27,989 nt of DNA from the NCBI GenBank assembly GCA_037442205.1, contig JBBIQS010000097.1:1-27989 (forward strand), written 5' to 3'. Shown here piece by piece: positions 1-8,789 of the stretch. Numbering within the stretch: the first letter of the stretch is position 1; each line of letters starts with the position of its first letter. A model generated the notes under the pieces. The model was given only the letters and a program-made list of their open reading frames with translations. It made no database searches and was not told the origin of the DNA. This DNA is from JBBIQS01 sp037442205 (GTDB taxonomy: Bacteria; Myxococcota; Myxococcia; Myxococcales; UBA5297). Made by a program: the position numbers and the translations under genes.

Positions 1-140
1 CCACCGAGAGCTACACCTGGCTCATCGAGGGGCTGGCCGGGCACTACTACCTGCTGCTGAGCCTGCCGGCCAGGGCGCTGTGGCCGGCGGCCCGGGTGCT
101 GCTGCGCAAGACCGCCGAGCGGTTCGCCACCGAGCTGTAG
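1..140 (+). CDS. C-terminal end of an unidentified protein (partial)
   Basis: An open frame enters from the left edge, read from base 3, and stops at TAG 138-140, giving the last 45 residues of a protein. The piece holds a hydrophobic stretch (YYLLLSLPARALW) followed by a basic helix-like tail ending in ATEL. It could be the last membrane-associated helix of a larger protein, but there is too little to name a family. It converges on the uracil-DNA glycosylase gene with only 25 bases between the two stop codons. Third positions are almost all G or C, as in the other genes here, which supports it being real coding sequence. Confidence 0.6.
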   Translation, partial: TESYTWLIEGLAGHYYLLLSLPARALWPAARVLLRKTAERFATEL

Positions 141-166
141 CCGGCCTCCCGTCGAATCCGCCGGCT
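139..166. terminator. Inverted repeat between convergent genes, possible two-way terminator
   Basis: AGCCGGC (139-145) and GCCGGCT (160-166) form a perfect 7-bp stem with a 14-base loop. The arms include the last bases of the left gene's TAG and the first base of the right gene's stop. There is no T-tract on either side, so it is not a classical intrinsic terminator. The placement exactly between convergent stops suggests a role in ending transcription or protecting 3' ends. Confidence 0.35.
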
Positions 167-807
167 CAGCCGAAAGCGCGCTTCCATTCCGGGTGGGCCT
201 TCAGGGTCTTGAGCGCCTTCTCCAACAGCCCGATCCCGGGCTGCGTCCGGTGCCAGGTCGAGGCGCCGCTGGGATGGGGCAGGCAGATCACGTCGAACTT
301 CGCGCCCCAGGCCTCGCCGGTCATCGCCCCGCCCACCACCTCGGCCAAGGGCTGCTTCTTCCCCAGCACCTGCTCGATGGCCAAGGTCCCGACCGGGATG
401 ACGAGCTTGGGCTGCAGGATCTCCACCTCGGCCTCGAGGAAGCGGCGGCAGCGATCGATCTCGGCCTCGTCCGGCTTGCGGTCGCCTCCGCCGGGCGCCT
501 TCCCCGGAAAACATCGAGCAACGGCGGCCATGTAGGCGCGCTCGCGGAAGGTCTTCTCGTCGGCGCCGATCGTCGAGAACCAGCGGAACATGGTCTTGCC
601 CGCGGTCCAGGCGAAGGGACGCCCCAGCTCTCCCTCGTGCGGCCCGGGCGCCTGGCCGACCAGAAAGAGGCTCGACGGCACCGGCGGTCCGTGGACCACC
701 GGGCCGATCATCTTCGGGCACAGCTTGCAGCGATCCAGCTTGCGCTGCAGGGCGACCAGCGCCTGCGCCCGGTCGCCCTCCTCGATCTGCGGTGCGGCGG
801 AGCTCAT
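166..807 (-). CDS. Uracil-DNA glycosylase, Fe-S (family 4-like)
   Basis: This 213-residue protein belongs to the uracil-DNA glycosylase superfamily, which removes uracil from DNA to start base-excision repair. The first active-site motif is GQAPGPHE at residues 51-58, followed by GRPF and AWTAG, matching the GEAPGxxE...G.PF layout of family 4. The second motif is HPSG with His178. Four cysteines (C27, C30, C99, C120) sit where family 4 enzymes bind a 4Fe-4S cluster, but the last two are 20 residues apart, wider than usual. The start ATG shares one base with the TGA of the upstream dehydrogenase (TGATG), which suggests translational coupling. Family-level assignment is secure; the exact subfamily (4, 5 or a relative) is less so. 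Confidence 0.88.
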   Translation of the reverse strand: MSSAAPQIEEGDRAQALVALQRKLDRCKLCPKMIGPVVHGPPVPSSLFLVGQAPGPHEGELGRPFAWTAGKTMFRWFSTIGADEKTFRERAYMAAVARCFPGKAPGGGDRKPDEAEIDRCRRFLEAEVEILQPKLVIPVGTLAIEQVLGKKQPLAEVVGGAMTGEAWGAKFDVICLPHPSGASTWHRTQPGIGLLEKALKTLKAHPEWKRAFG

Positions 808-2003
808 CAGGCCAGGTCCACCACGTCGACGAAGATGATCTCTTCCTTGTGGGAGCGGATCTTCTCCAGCACCGCCGGCGCCGGCCGGTCGTCGAGCTGG
901 ATGCGGCAGCTGGCGGTCACCCCGCCCTCGAAGATGCGGTTCTCCATCTCCTGGGCGTTGATGCCGGCCTGCTTGATGGTCTCGAGCACGTTGGCCAGCA
1001 CGCCCACCTTGTCGTAGTGGCGCACCACCAGCTGGCAGCGGGCCTTGGTGGTCTTGGCGGTGTTGACGCAGTTCGGGACCGAGCCCTCGCGCGCGAACTT
1101 CTGCAGGATGCGCACCGCCTCGCGGGCGATGGCGTCCTGGGCCTGGTCGGTCGAGGCGCCGATGTGGTGGGTGCCGTAGGCGTACTTGGTCAGCTCGTGG
1201 CTGTACTGGGCCTTGCCGCCCTCCGGCTCGCCCGGCCAGACGTCCTGGCCCAGGCGGATGCGACCGGCCTTCACCAGGTCGAGCAGCGCCTGCTGATCGA
1301 CGATCTCGGCGCGGGCGGTGTTGATGAGGATCGCGCCCGGCTTCATCGCCTCCAGGTGCCTGCGGTCGATCAGCCCCTTGGTCTCCGGGGTCAGCGGCAG
1401 GTGCAGCGAGACCACGTCCGAGGTGCGCATCAGCTCCTCGTCGTTCTCCATGTAGTCGCAGCCCAGCGCCTCCATCTTCTCGCGGTGCATGAAGTGGTCG
1501 TGGGCCACCACCTTCATCCCGAAGGCCATCGCCCGGCGGGCCAGCTCCATGCCGATCGCCCCCAGCCCGATGATCCCCAGGGTGCGGCCGTAGAGCCCGC
1601 GCGACTCGGAGTAGACCTTCTTCTCCCACTTCCCCTCGCGCAACGAGATGACGTTGTCGGGGATGCGCCGGTCAGCGGCCAGGATCAGCCCGAAGGCCAG
1701 CTCGGCGACGGCGATCGAGTTCTGGCCCGGGCAGTTGGAGACGTAGACTCCGCGCTTGGAAGCGGCGGCGACGTCGATGGTGTTGACCCCGGCCCCGGCG
1801 CGGATCACCAGCGCCAGCGCGTCGCCCTTCTCGAAGACCTCGGCGCTCACCTGCTTGCTGCGGACGATCAGCGCGCTGGCCCCCTGGACCGCCTGCGGCA
1901 GCTCCTTGGCGGGAACGTCCGGCTTGTACTCGACCGTGAGACCCAGCGCCTCGATGTCCGCCAGGCGCTCGTGCGGGAACTTGTCTGCGATGAGAACCTT
2001 CAT
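807..2003 (-). CDS. serA: D-3-phosphoglycerate dehydrogenase
   Basis: This 398-residue enzyme oxidises 3-phosphoglycerate with NAD+, the first step of serine synthesis. The Rossmann motif GLGAIG is at residues 146-151. The catalytic triad of the D-2-hydroxyacid dehydrogenase family is visible: Arg231 (NTARAE), Glu259 (DVWPGEP) and His280 (HHIGAST). The last roughly 80 residues form an ACT-like regulatory domain (CQLVVRHYDKVGVLANVL), the usual site of serine feedback. I chose ATG 2001-2003 because AGGGG lies 7 bases upstream; an upstream in-frame TTG at 2021 has no such support. A TAGATT -10-like element lies at 2040-2045 on the same strand. The gene probably forms an operon with the glycosylase gene, with which it overlaps by one base. 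Confidence 0.93.
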   Translation of the reverse strand: MKVLIADKFPHERLADIEALGLTVEYKPDVPAKELPQAVQGASALIVRSKQVSAEVFEKGDALALVIRAGAGVNTIDVAAASKRGVYVSNCPGQNSIAVAELAFGLILAADRRIPDNVISLREGKWEKKVYSESRGLYGRTLGIIGLGAIGMELARRAMAFGMKVVAHDHFMHREKMEALGCDYMENDEELMRTSDVVSLHLPLTPETKGLIDRRHLEAMKPGAILINTARAEIVDQQALLDLVKAGRIRLGQDVWPGEPEGGKAQYSHELTKYAYGTHHIGASTDQAQDAIAREAVRILQKFAREGSVPNCVNTAKTTKARCQLVVRHYDKVGVLANVLETIKQAGINAQEMENRIFEGGVTASCRIQLDDRPAPAVLEKIRSHKEEIIFVDVVDLA

Positions 2004-2039
2004 GGAAGTGCCCCTGGGCAATGGTTGAAAGGCGGCGAC

Positions 2040-2045
2040 AATCTA
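2040..2045 (-). promoter_or_regulatory. Candidate -10 element for serA
   Basis: Read on the minus strand, GGCTAGATT contains TAGATT (4 of 6 matches to TATAAT) and resembles the -10-like elements before several other genes here. Transcription would start near 2033, leaving about 30 bases of leader with the AGGGG ribosome-binding site. No clear -35 box is seen. Confidence 0.3.
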
Positions 2046-2146
2046 GCCCAACCCGGGACCGCGGGCGACCCGACCGAAGCCCCCGGCGGACCCGCGCGCG
2101 GCCGGCCCGGTCGGTGCGGAATTGTGGCACCGGGGCCGCTTGCGAC

Positions 2147-2152
2147 TAGAAT
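2147..2152 (+). promoter_or_regulatory. Candidate -10 element right before the nucleotidase start
   Basis: TAGAAT matches TATAAT at 5 of 6 positions. TTGTGG at 2122-2127 could be a -35 box with a long 19-base spacer. Only 8 bases separate the element from the GTG at 2161, so the transcript would start almost at the start codon (leaderless or nearly so). No ribosome-binding site is present, which fits that reading. Confidence 0.4.
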
Positions 2153-2160
2153 CAGCCCCC

Positions 2161-3933
<1,773 letters not shown>

Positions 3934-3963
3934 GCCGAGCGGATCGTTCGCAGCAGCCAATCC

Positions 3964-5160
3964 ATGGGCCAGACTGAAAGCGGCAAGCGGCTCACCGGCC
4001 TCGCGGTCAGCTACTTCTTCATCTTCAACTGGGTCGGCATCGCGATGCCGTTCCTGTCCCAGCACCTCAAGTCGCTGGGGCTGTCCGGGGCGGAGATCGG
4101 GCTGCTGATGGCGGCGAGCCCGGTGGCGGCGATCTTCGTCCCGCCGGCCTGGGGCTTCCTGGCCGACCGCACCCGGCGCACCGGCCTGCTGCTGGCAGTG
4201 GCGCTGGCCGGGGCCTTCTTGGCCTACCTTCCCCTGCTCTCCGCGGAGACCGTATGGCAGATCGCGCCCTGGCTCTACCTGGCGGCGCTCTTCGCCTCCC
4301 CCATCTCCACGCTGATCGACAGCCAGGTTCTGCAGGAGATCCGGGAGGTTGGCGGCCACTTCTCGCGGGTGCGGCTGTGGGGGAGCGTCGGCTTCATCGC
4401 CTCCTCGGCGGCCTTCGGACTCTTCTACAGCGGGGCCCGGGCCAGCCCGCCGCCGGTAATCGTCGGGGTGGTGGCGGCGCTGGGGCTGGCCTTCCTTTCG
4501 ACCCTGCCGCGGGTGCGGGCGAGCGGCGCCGGGCTGGCGCCGCCCAGCCTCGGGCAGATGGCCAATCTGCTGAGCGAGCCGCGGCTGCGCCTGCTGCTGC
4601 TGTCCACTGGGCTTCACTGGGCAGCGTGTGGGCCGTTCAACCTGCTCTTCACCGTCCACCTGCGCGATCTGGGCCTGCCGCCGAGCGTCGCCGGAGTGGG
4701 AGCCGCGACCGGGGTGGTGGCCGAGGTCGGGGTGATGGTGCTCTGGCCGAAGGTGAGCCAGCTGGCCTCCACCTCGCGGCTGCTGACCGTCGCCTTCCTG
4801 GGCTCGGGGCTGCGCTGGCTGCTGCTCTCCTACGCCACCGGCGCCGAGGCGGTGATCGCCATCCAACTGCTGCACGGGTTGACCTACGGGGTGTTCATGC
4901 TGGCGGCTTACGGCTATCTGACCGCGCTGGTCCCGCCGCAGATGCGGGCCACCGGCCAGGCGCTGTTCGCCTCGGTGACCTGGGGAATGGGCGGGGCCAT
5001 TGGCTACCTCGCAGCGGGAAGGCTCTACGACCTTTTCTCCGGCGGCGCGCTCTTTCGAGTTGCCGCGGCGCTGGAGCTGCTTCCGGCGCTGCTGGCTCTG
5101 GCGCTGCCAGCGCTGACCGTCACGGATCGCGAACCGGTGCTCGGTTCGGAGCAGGCCTGA
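3964..5160 (+). CDS. MFS transporter (nucleoside symporter / HcaT-like group)
   Basis: A 398-residue inner-membrane transporter with about 12 hydrophobic helices. The loop DRTRRTG after helix 2 is the conserved MFS motif between helices 2 and 3. The segment SRVRLWGSVGFIASS matches the R-x-WGS-x-GF signature of the MFS group that includes nucleoside:proton symporters and phenylpropionate transporters. It starts 30 bases after the 5'-nucleotidase and probably shares its mRNA, so uptake of the nucleoside released by that enzyme is an attractive but unproven role. The ATG at 3964 has no clear ribosome-binding site. The last codons lie in one copy of an imperfect 26-base direct repeat whose other copy is at the promoter of the next gene. 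Confidence 0.87.
   Translation: MGQTESGKRLTGLAVSYFFIFNWVGIAMPFLSQHLKSLGLSGAEIGLLMAASPVAAIFVPPAWGFLADRTRRTGLLLAVALAGAFLAYLPLLSAETVWQIAPWLYLAALFASPISTLIDSQVLQEIREVGGHFSRVRLWGSVGFIASSAAFGLFYSGARASPPPVIVGVVAALGLAFLSTLPRVRASGAGLAPPSLGQMANLLSEPRLRLLLLSTGLHWAACGPFNLLFTVHLRDLGLPPSVAGVGAATGVVAEVGVMVLWPKVSQLASTSRLLTVAFLGSGLRWLLLSYATGAEAVIAIQLLHGLTYGVFMLAAYGYLTALVPPQMRATGQALFASVTWGMGGAIGYLAAGRLYDLFSGGALFRVAAALELLPALLALALPALTVTDREPVLGSEQA
5129..5154 (+). repeat. Imperfect 26-bp direct repeat, copy 1
   Basis: This copy lies inside the 3' end of the MFS gene and encodes REPVLGSEQ. It agrees with 5311-5336 at 22 of 26 positions. Copy 2 carries TGCTAGGAT where copy 1 has TGCTCGGTT, so only copy 2 has a good -10-like sequence. 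Confidence 0.6.
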
Positions 5161-5218
5161 GCGCCTCGAGACTTGCCGACATTCTGACGCCTGGACTGAA
5201 TGGCAGCGAACCGACACC

Positions 5219-5257
5219 GTCCCCCGCATCACAGGGGAGGACGGACAGGCGACCTGT
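5219..5257 (+). other. Two adjacent hairpins in the intergenic gap
   Basis: GTCCCCC (5219-5225) pairs with GGG and GGAC (5235-5242) across one bulged A, with a 9-base loop. It is followed by ACAGG (5245-5249) and CCTGT (5253-5257), with a 3-base loop. They sit 60-100 bases after the MFS stop and have no T-tract. They could mark the 3' end of the nucleotidase-MFS transcript. Confidence 0.35.
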
Positions 5258-5310
5258 AAGCGAACCGTGGGCGTTGGCCCTCTCCTTGCCTGTGGCCTGC
5301 TGGCCCGGCA

Positions 5311-5336
5311 GCGAGCCGGTGCTAGGATCGGAGCCG
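5311..5336 (+). repeat. Imperfect 26-bp direct repeat, copy 2, with candidate -10 element
   Basis: This is the second copy of the repeat at 5129-5154. It contains TGCTAGGAT (5320-5328), an extended -10-like element 10 bases before the ATG of the next gene, so the transcript would begin only a few bases before the start codon. Confidence 0.45.
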
Positions 5337-5338
5337 AC

Positions 5339-6388
5339 ATGAAGATCTCCCATGCCCTGCTGTTCGCCCTGCTGGCGCTGCCGCTGCCGGCCCTGGCCGA
5401 CGACGACCTCTTCGCCGCCACTCCCCACGCCTGGCGCGAGGACGCCGAGGACAAGCGCCTGCCCAAGACGCGCATCGGCCAGGCGCTGTCGGCCGCCCCC
5501 AAGAACCCCGCCTGCGGGCGGGTGGTGGGCAGCCTGCTGGCCGCCCTCGCCGAAGCCGCGCCCTACTTCCACAAGCGCGACGAAAACCTGCCTGTTTTCA
5601 ACGTCTTCACTGCTCCAATGAGCAGCGACAAGTTCCCGGCCGGCGATTACCTGACGCACATGCTCCACCGGGCGATGATCGACGGGAAGGTCCCCGAGGG
5701 ATGGCTGCAGGTGGCCAAGGAGCTCAAGACCCGCCTCAAGGCGCCGATCGACCTGGCCCGGCTGGCCTACGCCGTCGACGGCGCCCAGCTCACCGACAGC
5801 ATCTACTTCACCCTCGACGCCTTCGTGCAGCGCTACGCGGCTGAAGTCGAGCTGGCGCCGAGCATCGCCCAGGACTCGGCGATGGAGCGCTTCCAGGACC
5901 GCTATCTCGACCGCGACGTGAGCTGGTTCGGGCTGACGCTGCTCGACATCCACAAGGAGGCGCCGCGCAAGATCAAGGGAGTGGAGGTGGACGACAAGCC
6001 GAGCTACTTCGCCACCCTGGCCCAGGTGAAGCCGGCCAGCCAGGCCGACGCGCTCTTCGGCCGCCGGGGGCCCGAGCCGATCCGCATCCGCGTCAAGCTG
6101 GCGGCCGAGCAGTACCTGGATCTGAAGAAGGCGGTGGTCTCGGGCAAGTACCTGGTGCGCGGCAGGATTTTCAGCTTCAAGCGCGGCGACGGAAAGCCGA
6201 GCTCGCCGCCTCTGGAGGTGGAGATCCGGGACGCGCTGCTCTTCGAGGACCACGACTGGAGCGGCTATCGCGGCTTCGCCAGCCAGGAGGACGTCCTGGC
6301 CTGCCCCGAGCTGTGCGTCAACGACCTCTCCCCGCTCGGACTCCAGCAGCAGCAGGGCATCGGCGCCCGCGACGGCTTCTCGCACTGA
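5339..6388 (+). CDS. Secreted protein of unknown function
   Basis: I do not recognise this 349-residue protein. Residues 1-18 are a clean Sec signal peptide (hydrophobic LLFALLALPLP, then ALA before DDD), so the mature protein is periplasmic or secreted. There are no further membrane helices. Only three cysteines are visible: one near residue 60 and two in the pair CPELC near the C-terminus. The rest looks like a mixed alpha/beta soluble domain rich in charged residues. ATG 5339-5341 fits the signal peptide, and GGAG lies 5 bases upstream. It is separated from the MFS gene by 178 bases containing two hairpins and a direct repeat, so it probably has its own promoter. Third positions are G/C-rich as in the neighbours. 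Confidence 0.7.
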   Translation: MKISHALLFALLALPLPALADDDLFAATPHAWREDAEDKRLPKTRIGQALSAAPKNPACGRVVGSLLAALAEAAPYFHKRDENLPVFNVFTAPMSSDKFPAGDYLTHMLHRAMIDGKVPEGWLQVAKELKTRLKAPIDLARLAYAVDGAQLTDSIYFTLDAFVQRYAAEVELAPSIAQDSAMERFQDRYLDRDVSWFGLTLLDIHKEAPRKIKGVEVDDKPSYFATLAQVKPASQADALFGRRGPEPIRIRVKLAAEQYLDLKKAVVSGKYLVRGRIFSFKRGDGKPSSPPLEVEIRDALLFEDHDWSGYRGFASQEDVLACPELCVNDLSPLGLQQQQGIGARDGFSH

Positions 6389-6394
6389 GCCGGG

Positions 6395-6436
6395 GCTGTT
6401 CCACCGGAGAACAGGCGCGTTCCATTTCGGAACAGC
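6395..6436. promoter_or_regulatory. Nested inverted repeats, candidate activator-binding site
   Basis: GCTGTTCC (6395-6402) and GGAACAGC (6429-6436) are perfect inverted copies 26 bases apart. Inside them, CTGTTC/GAACAG (6396-6401 with 6409-6414) and GTTCC/GGAAC (6419-6423 with 6429-6433) give two smaller dyads, so the half-site CTGTTCC recurs. The centre is about 78 bases upstream of the start predicted from the sigma-54-like promoter at 6466-6481, a normal distance for a sigma-54 enhancer-binding protein. It could instead be an RNA hairpin at the end of the upstream transcript. Confidence 0.45.
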
Positions 6437-6465
6437 CTCTCGCCGGCGTCTGCTCTGACGGAAGG

Positions 6466-6481
6466 CGGCAGGCGGGTTGCA
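6466..6481 (+). promoter_or_regulatory. Candidate sigma-54 promoter
   Basis: CGGCAGGCGGGTTGCA matches the sigma-54 consensus TGGCACGN4TTGCA except at positions 1 and 6. It has the required GG and GC doublets at the exact -24/-12 spacing. Transcription would start near 6493, 20 bases before the ATG at 6513, leaving room for the GGAGG ribosome-binding site at 6504-6508. Confidence 0.5.
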
Positions 6482-6512
6482 GAGGACCTCACGGCTAGCC
6501 ACCGGAGGCCCC

Positions 6513-7328
6513 ATGAAAGTCGAGACGCGCAACGAAGCGGCGCCGCCGTCAAAGGCCCCTGCCAAGCCTTTCTCTGAGATCCTGGCGGGCACCGGTTCCG
6601 CCAAGAAATCCGGCGCTCTGCCGCAGCCCAAGACGGCGCAGGGAAAGGCCGCGGTCGAAAAGGCCAAGGTTGCTGCCGACAAGCTTCCGGCCAGGCCCGG
6701 CGCGCCGATGCAGAAGACCTCGGCCCCGGCCGCCAAGAGCACTGCCGCTGTTTCCACCAGGGTCGCCCAGGCCAAGCAGCAGGTGGTCGAGCGGGCGCGC
6801 CTAACCAGCGAGAAGTCGGCCAAGACGCTGAACCAGGCGCATTCGCAATCAGCGGAGGCAAGCCGCGGACGGATGGAGGACCGGGTCGACGCCTCGCTTC
6901 GCTCGGAGCTGGCGCGCGCTCTCAGCGAGGAGCTCAAGGCGGCTCCGGCGCGCCCCTCCTCTGCTCAGCCGGATGCCAGCTCCAATTCCGAGCGCAAGGA
7001 AGCCTCGCCCGAGGCCGGTTCCGCGGCGAGCGGCGCTTCGGGTTCCGCCGCGCCATCGCAGGCTCAACCTTCCGGGCCGAGCGCCGAGCAGCGGGCGGAG
7101 GCCATCGCCTCGCTGGTGGAGCGGATCAGCTTCGCGCTCAAGCAGGGACAGCCGAGCCTCAACCTGGACCTGGCTGGCACCGGCAACTCAGGAGCGGTGT
7201 CGATCGTGCGGACCGGCAAGGGCGAGGTCGAGGTGAAGATCCGCGGGGGCGATCGCTCCACCGCTCAGGAGCTGATTGCCAAGCTGGGCGAGCGCGGGCT
7301 CAAGGTGCGATCGTTGGAGATCAGCTGA
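6513..7328 (+). CDS. Protein with a FliK/YscP-like C-terminal domain (tentative)
   Basis: A 271-residue protein without a signal peptide or membrane helix. Residues 1 to about 185 are low-complexity, rich in Ala, Lys, Ser and Pro, and probably disordered. The last 80 residues are a compact domain with the pattern LNLDLAG...GAVSIVRTGKGEVEVKI...L..KLGERGLKV..LEI. This resembles the C-terminal domain of flagellar hook-length (FliK) and type III needle-length (YscP) regulators: a disordered ruler followed by a small beta/alpha domain. No other flagellar or type III gene is in the window, so the assignment is tentative. GGAGG (6504-6508) lies 4 bases before the ATG. Third positions are less G/C-biased than in neighbouring genes. 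Confidence 0.6.
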   Translation: MKVETRNEAAPPSKAPAKPFSEILAGTGSAKKSGALPQPKTAQGKAAVEKAKVAADKLPARPGAPMQKTSAPAAKSTAAVSTRVAQAKQQVVERARLTSEKSAKTLNQAHSQSAEASRGRMEDRVDASLRSELARALSEELKAAPARPSSAQPDASSNSERKEASPEAGSAASGASGSAAPSQAQPSGPSAEQRAEAIASLVERISFALKQGQPSLNLDLAGTGNSGAVSIVRTGKGEVEVKIRGGDRSTAQELIAKLGERGLKVRSLEIS

Positions 7329-7348
7329 GCGTCGCAGCTACTTGATCT
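7318..7348. terminator. Inverted repeat across two convergent stop codons
   Basis: AGATCA (7318-7323) pairs with TGATCT (7343-7348), and GCTG (7324-7327) with CAGC (7335-7338), with a 4-base bulge. The arms contain both stop codons, TGA at 7326-7328 and the minus-strand stop at 7338-7340. No T-tract is present. A two-way terminator is likely from placement. Confidence 0.4.
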
Positions 7349-8789
7349 GCTCGCGAGTCGCCTTGGCTTCCTCGATGCGGCCCATGTTCTCGAGGCAGCG
7401 GGCGCGGACGATGAGCACCCGGCGGCGATGCTCGTCGCGGTGCTTCCCGTGGTAGCCGGTGCCCTTGAGATCGTTGGTGAGCCAGCGGTCGGCCCGCTCC
7501 AGCGCGCGCTCGCAGAGGCCGATCTTCTCGTTGATTTCCAGCTCGTGGATCTCGGCCTGTTCCACCCGCTCATCGCTCAGCGGTTTGAGCTTCTCCGCCT
7601 GCTTGCTCAGCCAGGCTCGGGTCCGGTCGACCGGACCCATCTTCCCCGCATCGGCCGTCCCGGCGTCGCTGGCCTTGGCCTCGGCGATCGCCGGCGCCGC
7701 GGCAGCTTGCTGCTCAGCCGAAGCGTCAGGAGCCTCCGGCATGCTCGCCCACTCGTCGGCATTCGAAGGCTCGGGAGTTTCCTGGGCTTTTTCCTCGACC
7801 GACGGCGCCGGAGCTGGAGCCTCCGTCGGCTCGGCCGGCGGCGCCACCGGCCGCAGCGGCACGACCTTGGCCAGCTCCTTGCGCTTGTGCGGCTCGAGCT
7901 TCTCCTCGAAGGTCCCGGCCTTGCCGACCTTGATCCCGTGCCCGCCCTCGACGTAGCGGCGCTCGCCGGCGCGCTCGACCTCGACCTTGCCCTCCTGGAC
8001 CTCGACCTCGGTCGCCTCGCCCCTGCGCTGCACCAGGAACCGGGTGCCCACCACCCTCACCACCACCTCGCCCGAGGCCACCTCGAAGCGCCGCAGCTCG
8101 GCGTGCACCGCCGCCACCGCTACCGCTCCCTGCCCCAGCTCGATGCGCACGTGCTCGGGCGAGACCTCGGCCAGCACCGCCTGCGACCCTTCCAGCAGTC
8201 CGGCCCGGCTGCCGTCGGGCAGCGCCATCCACAGCTCGCCGCCCTTCTCTGTGGCCAGCTCGGCTCCCTTGGCGATGGCCATCTGCTCGGCCAGCGGCTC
8301 GGATTGCCGGCTCGCCTTGCGCGCCGCCAGCACCGCGGCTGTCGGGGCCGGCTTTGGCGGCGCAACGGGCTCGGGCAGATTCGCGGTCGGCGCGGGCTGC
8401 GGGACCACCGGCGCGGTGGCCACCGGATTGGAAGGCTGCACCGGCGCCCGCGAGGCCAAGACCGCCACCAAGACCAGCGCCGCCGACGCCAGCCCCAGCG
8501 CCGGGCGCCAGGCCGGAGTGAACAGCTCGCGCAGCCAGCCGGCCAGGCTCGGCCGCGCCATCTCCCGGGCGGCGGCCTCCAGAACCTTGGCGTCGATGGC
8601 CCGCCAGCGGGCATCGGAGAGCGGCGGCGGCTCGGGCGGAACCAGGATCTCCTGGGCTTCGATCACCCGCTCGAAGGCGGCGGCGCACTCCTCGCAATCG
8701 GCCAGGTGCAGGCGCAGCTGCTGGGCCTCAGCCTCGCCGAGAGTGCCCTGGGCCAGCTCCCACAGGCGATCGGACTCACGGTGCGCCAT
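7338..8789 (-). CDS. Zinc-finger anti-sigma factor with FecR domain
   Basis: A 483-residue inner-membrane regulator that should hold the adjacent ECF sigma factor inactive. The N-terminal cytoplasmic part carries the H-x3-C-x2-C motif of zinc-binding anti-sigma domains (His28, Cys32, Cys35). One membrane helix follows at about residues 95-115 (LGLASAALVLVAVLAS), then a Pro/Ala linker. A FecR-type periplasmic domain at about 180-285 shows the typical VVGTRFLV...VEVQEGKVEV segment. The C-terminal part is Ala/Pro/Glu-rich and ends in a helical, TPR-like tail (RARCLENMGRIEEAKA). The start overlaps the sigma gene by 14 bases, so the pair is cotranscribed and coupled. The periplasmic signal it senses is not evident. 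No protein here has the STN domain that normally partners FecR. Confidence 0.85.
   Translation of the reverse strand: MAHRESDRLWELAQGTLGEAEAQQLRLHLADCEECAAAFERVIEAQEILVPPEPPPLSDARWRAIDAKVLEAAAREMARPSLAGWLRELFTPAWRPALGLASAALVLVAVLASRAPVQPSNPVATAPVVPQPAPTANLPEPVAPPKPAPTAAVLAARKASRQSEPLAEQMAIAKGAELATEKGGELWMALPDGSRAGLLEGSQAVLAEVSPEHVRIELGQGAVAVAAVHAELRRFEVASGEVVVRVVGTRFLVQRRGEATEVEVQEGKVEVERAGERRYVEGGHGIKVGKAGTFEEKLEPHKRKELAKVVPLRPVAPPAEPTEAPAPAPSVEEKAQETPEPSNADEWASMPEAPDASAEQQAAAAPAIAEAKASDAGTADAGKMGPVDRTRAWLSKQAEKLKPLSDERVEQAEIHELEINEKIGLCERALERADRWLTNDLKGTGYHGKHRDEHRRRVLIVRARCLENMGRIEEAKATREQIK

Noticed and set aside
2125..2143. TGGCAC followed by TTGC upstream of the nucleotidase, as a possible sigma-54 promoter
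   Set aside because: The spacing between the GG and GC doublets is 4 bases too long; the TAGAAT element immediately downstream is more convincing.
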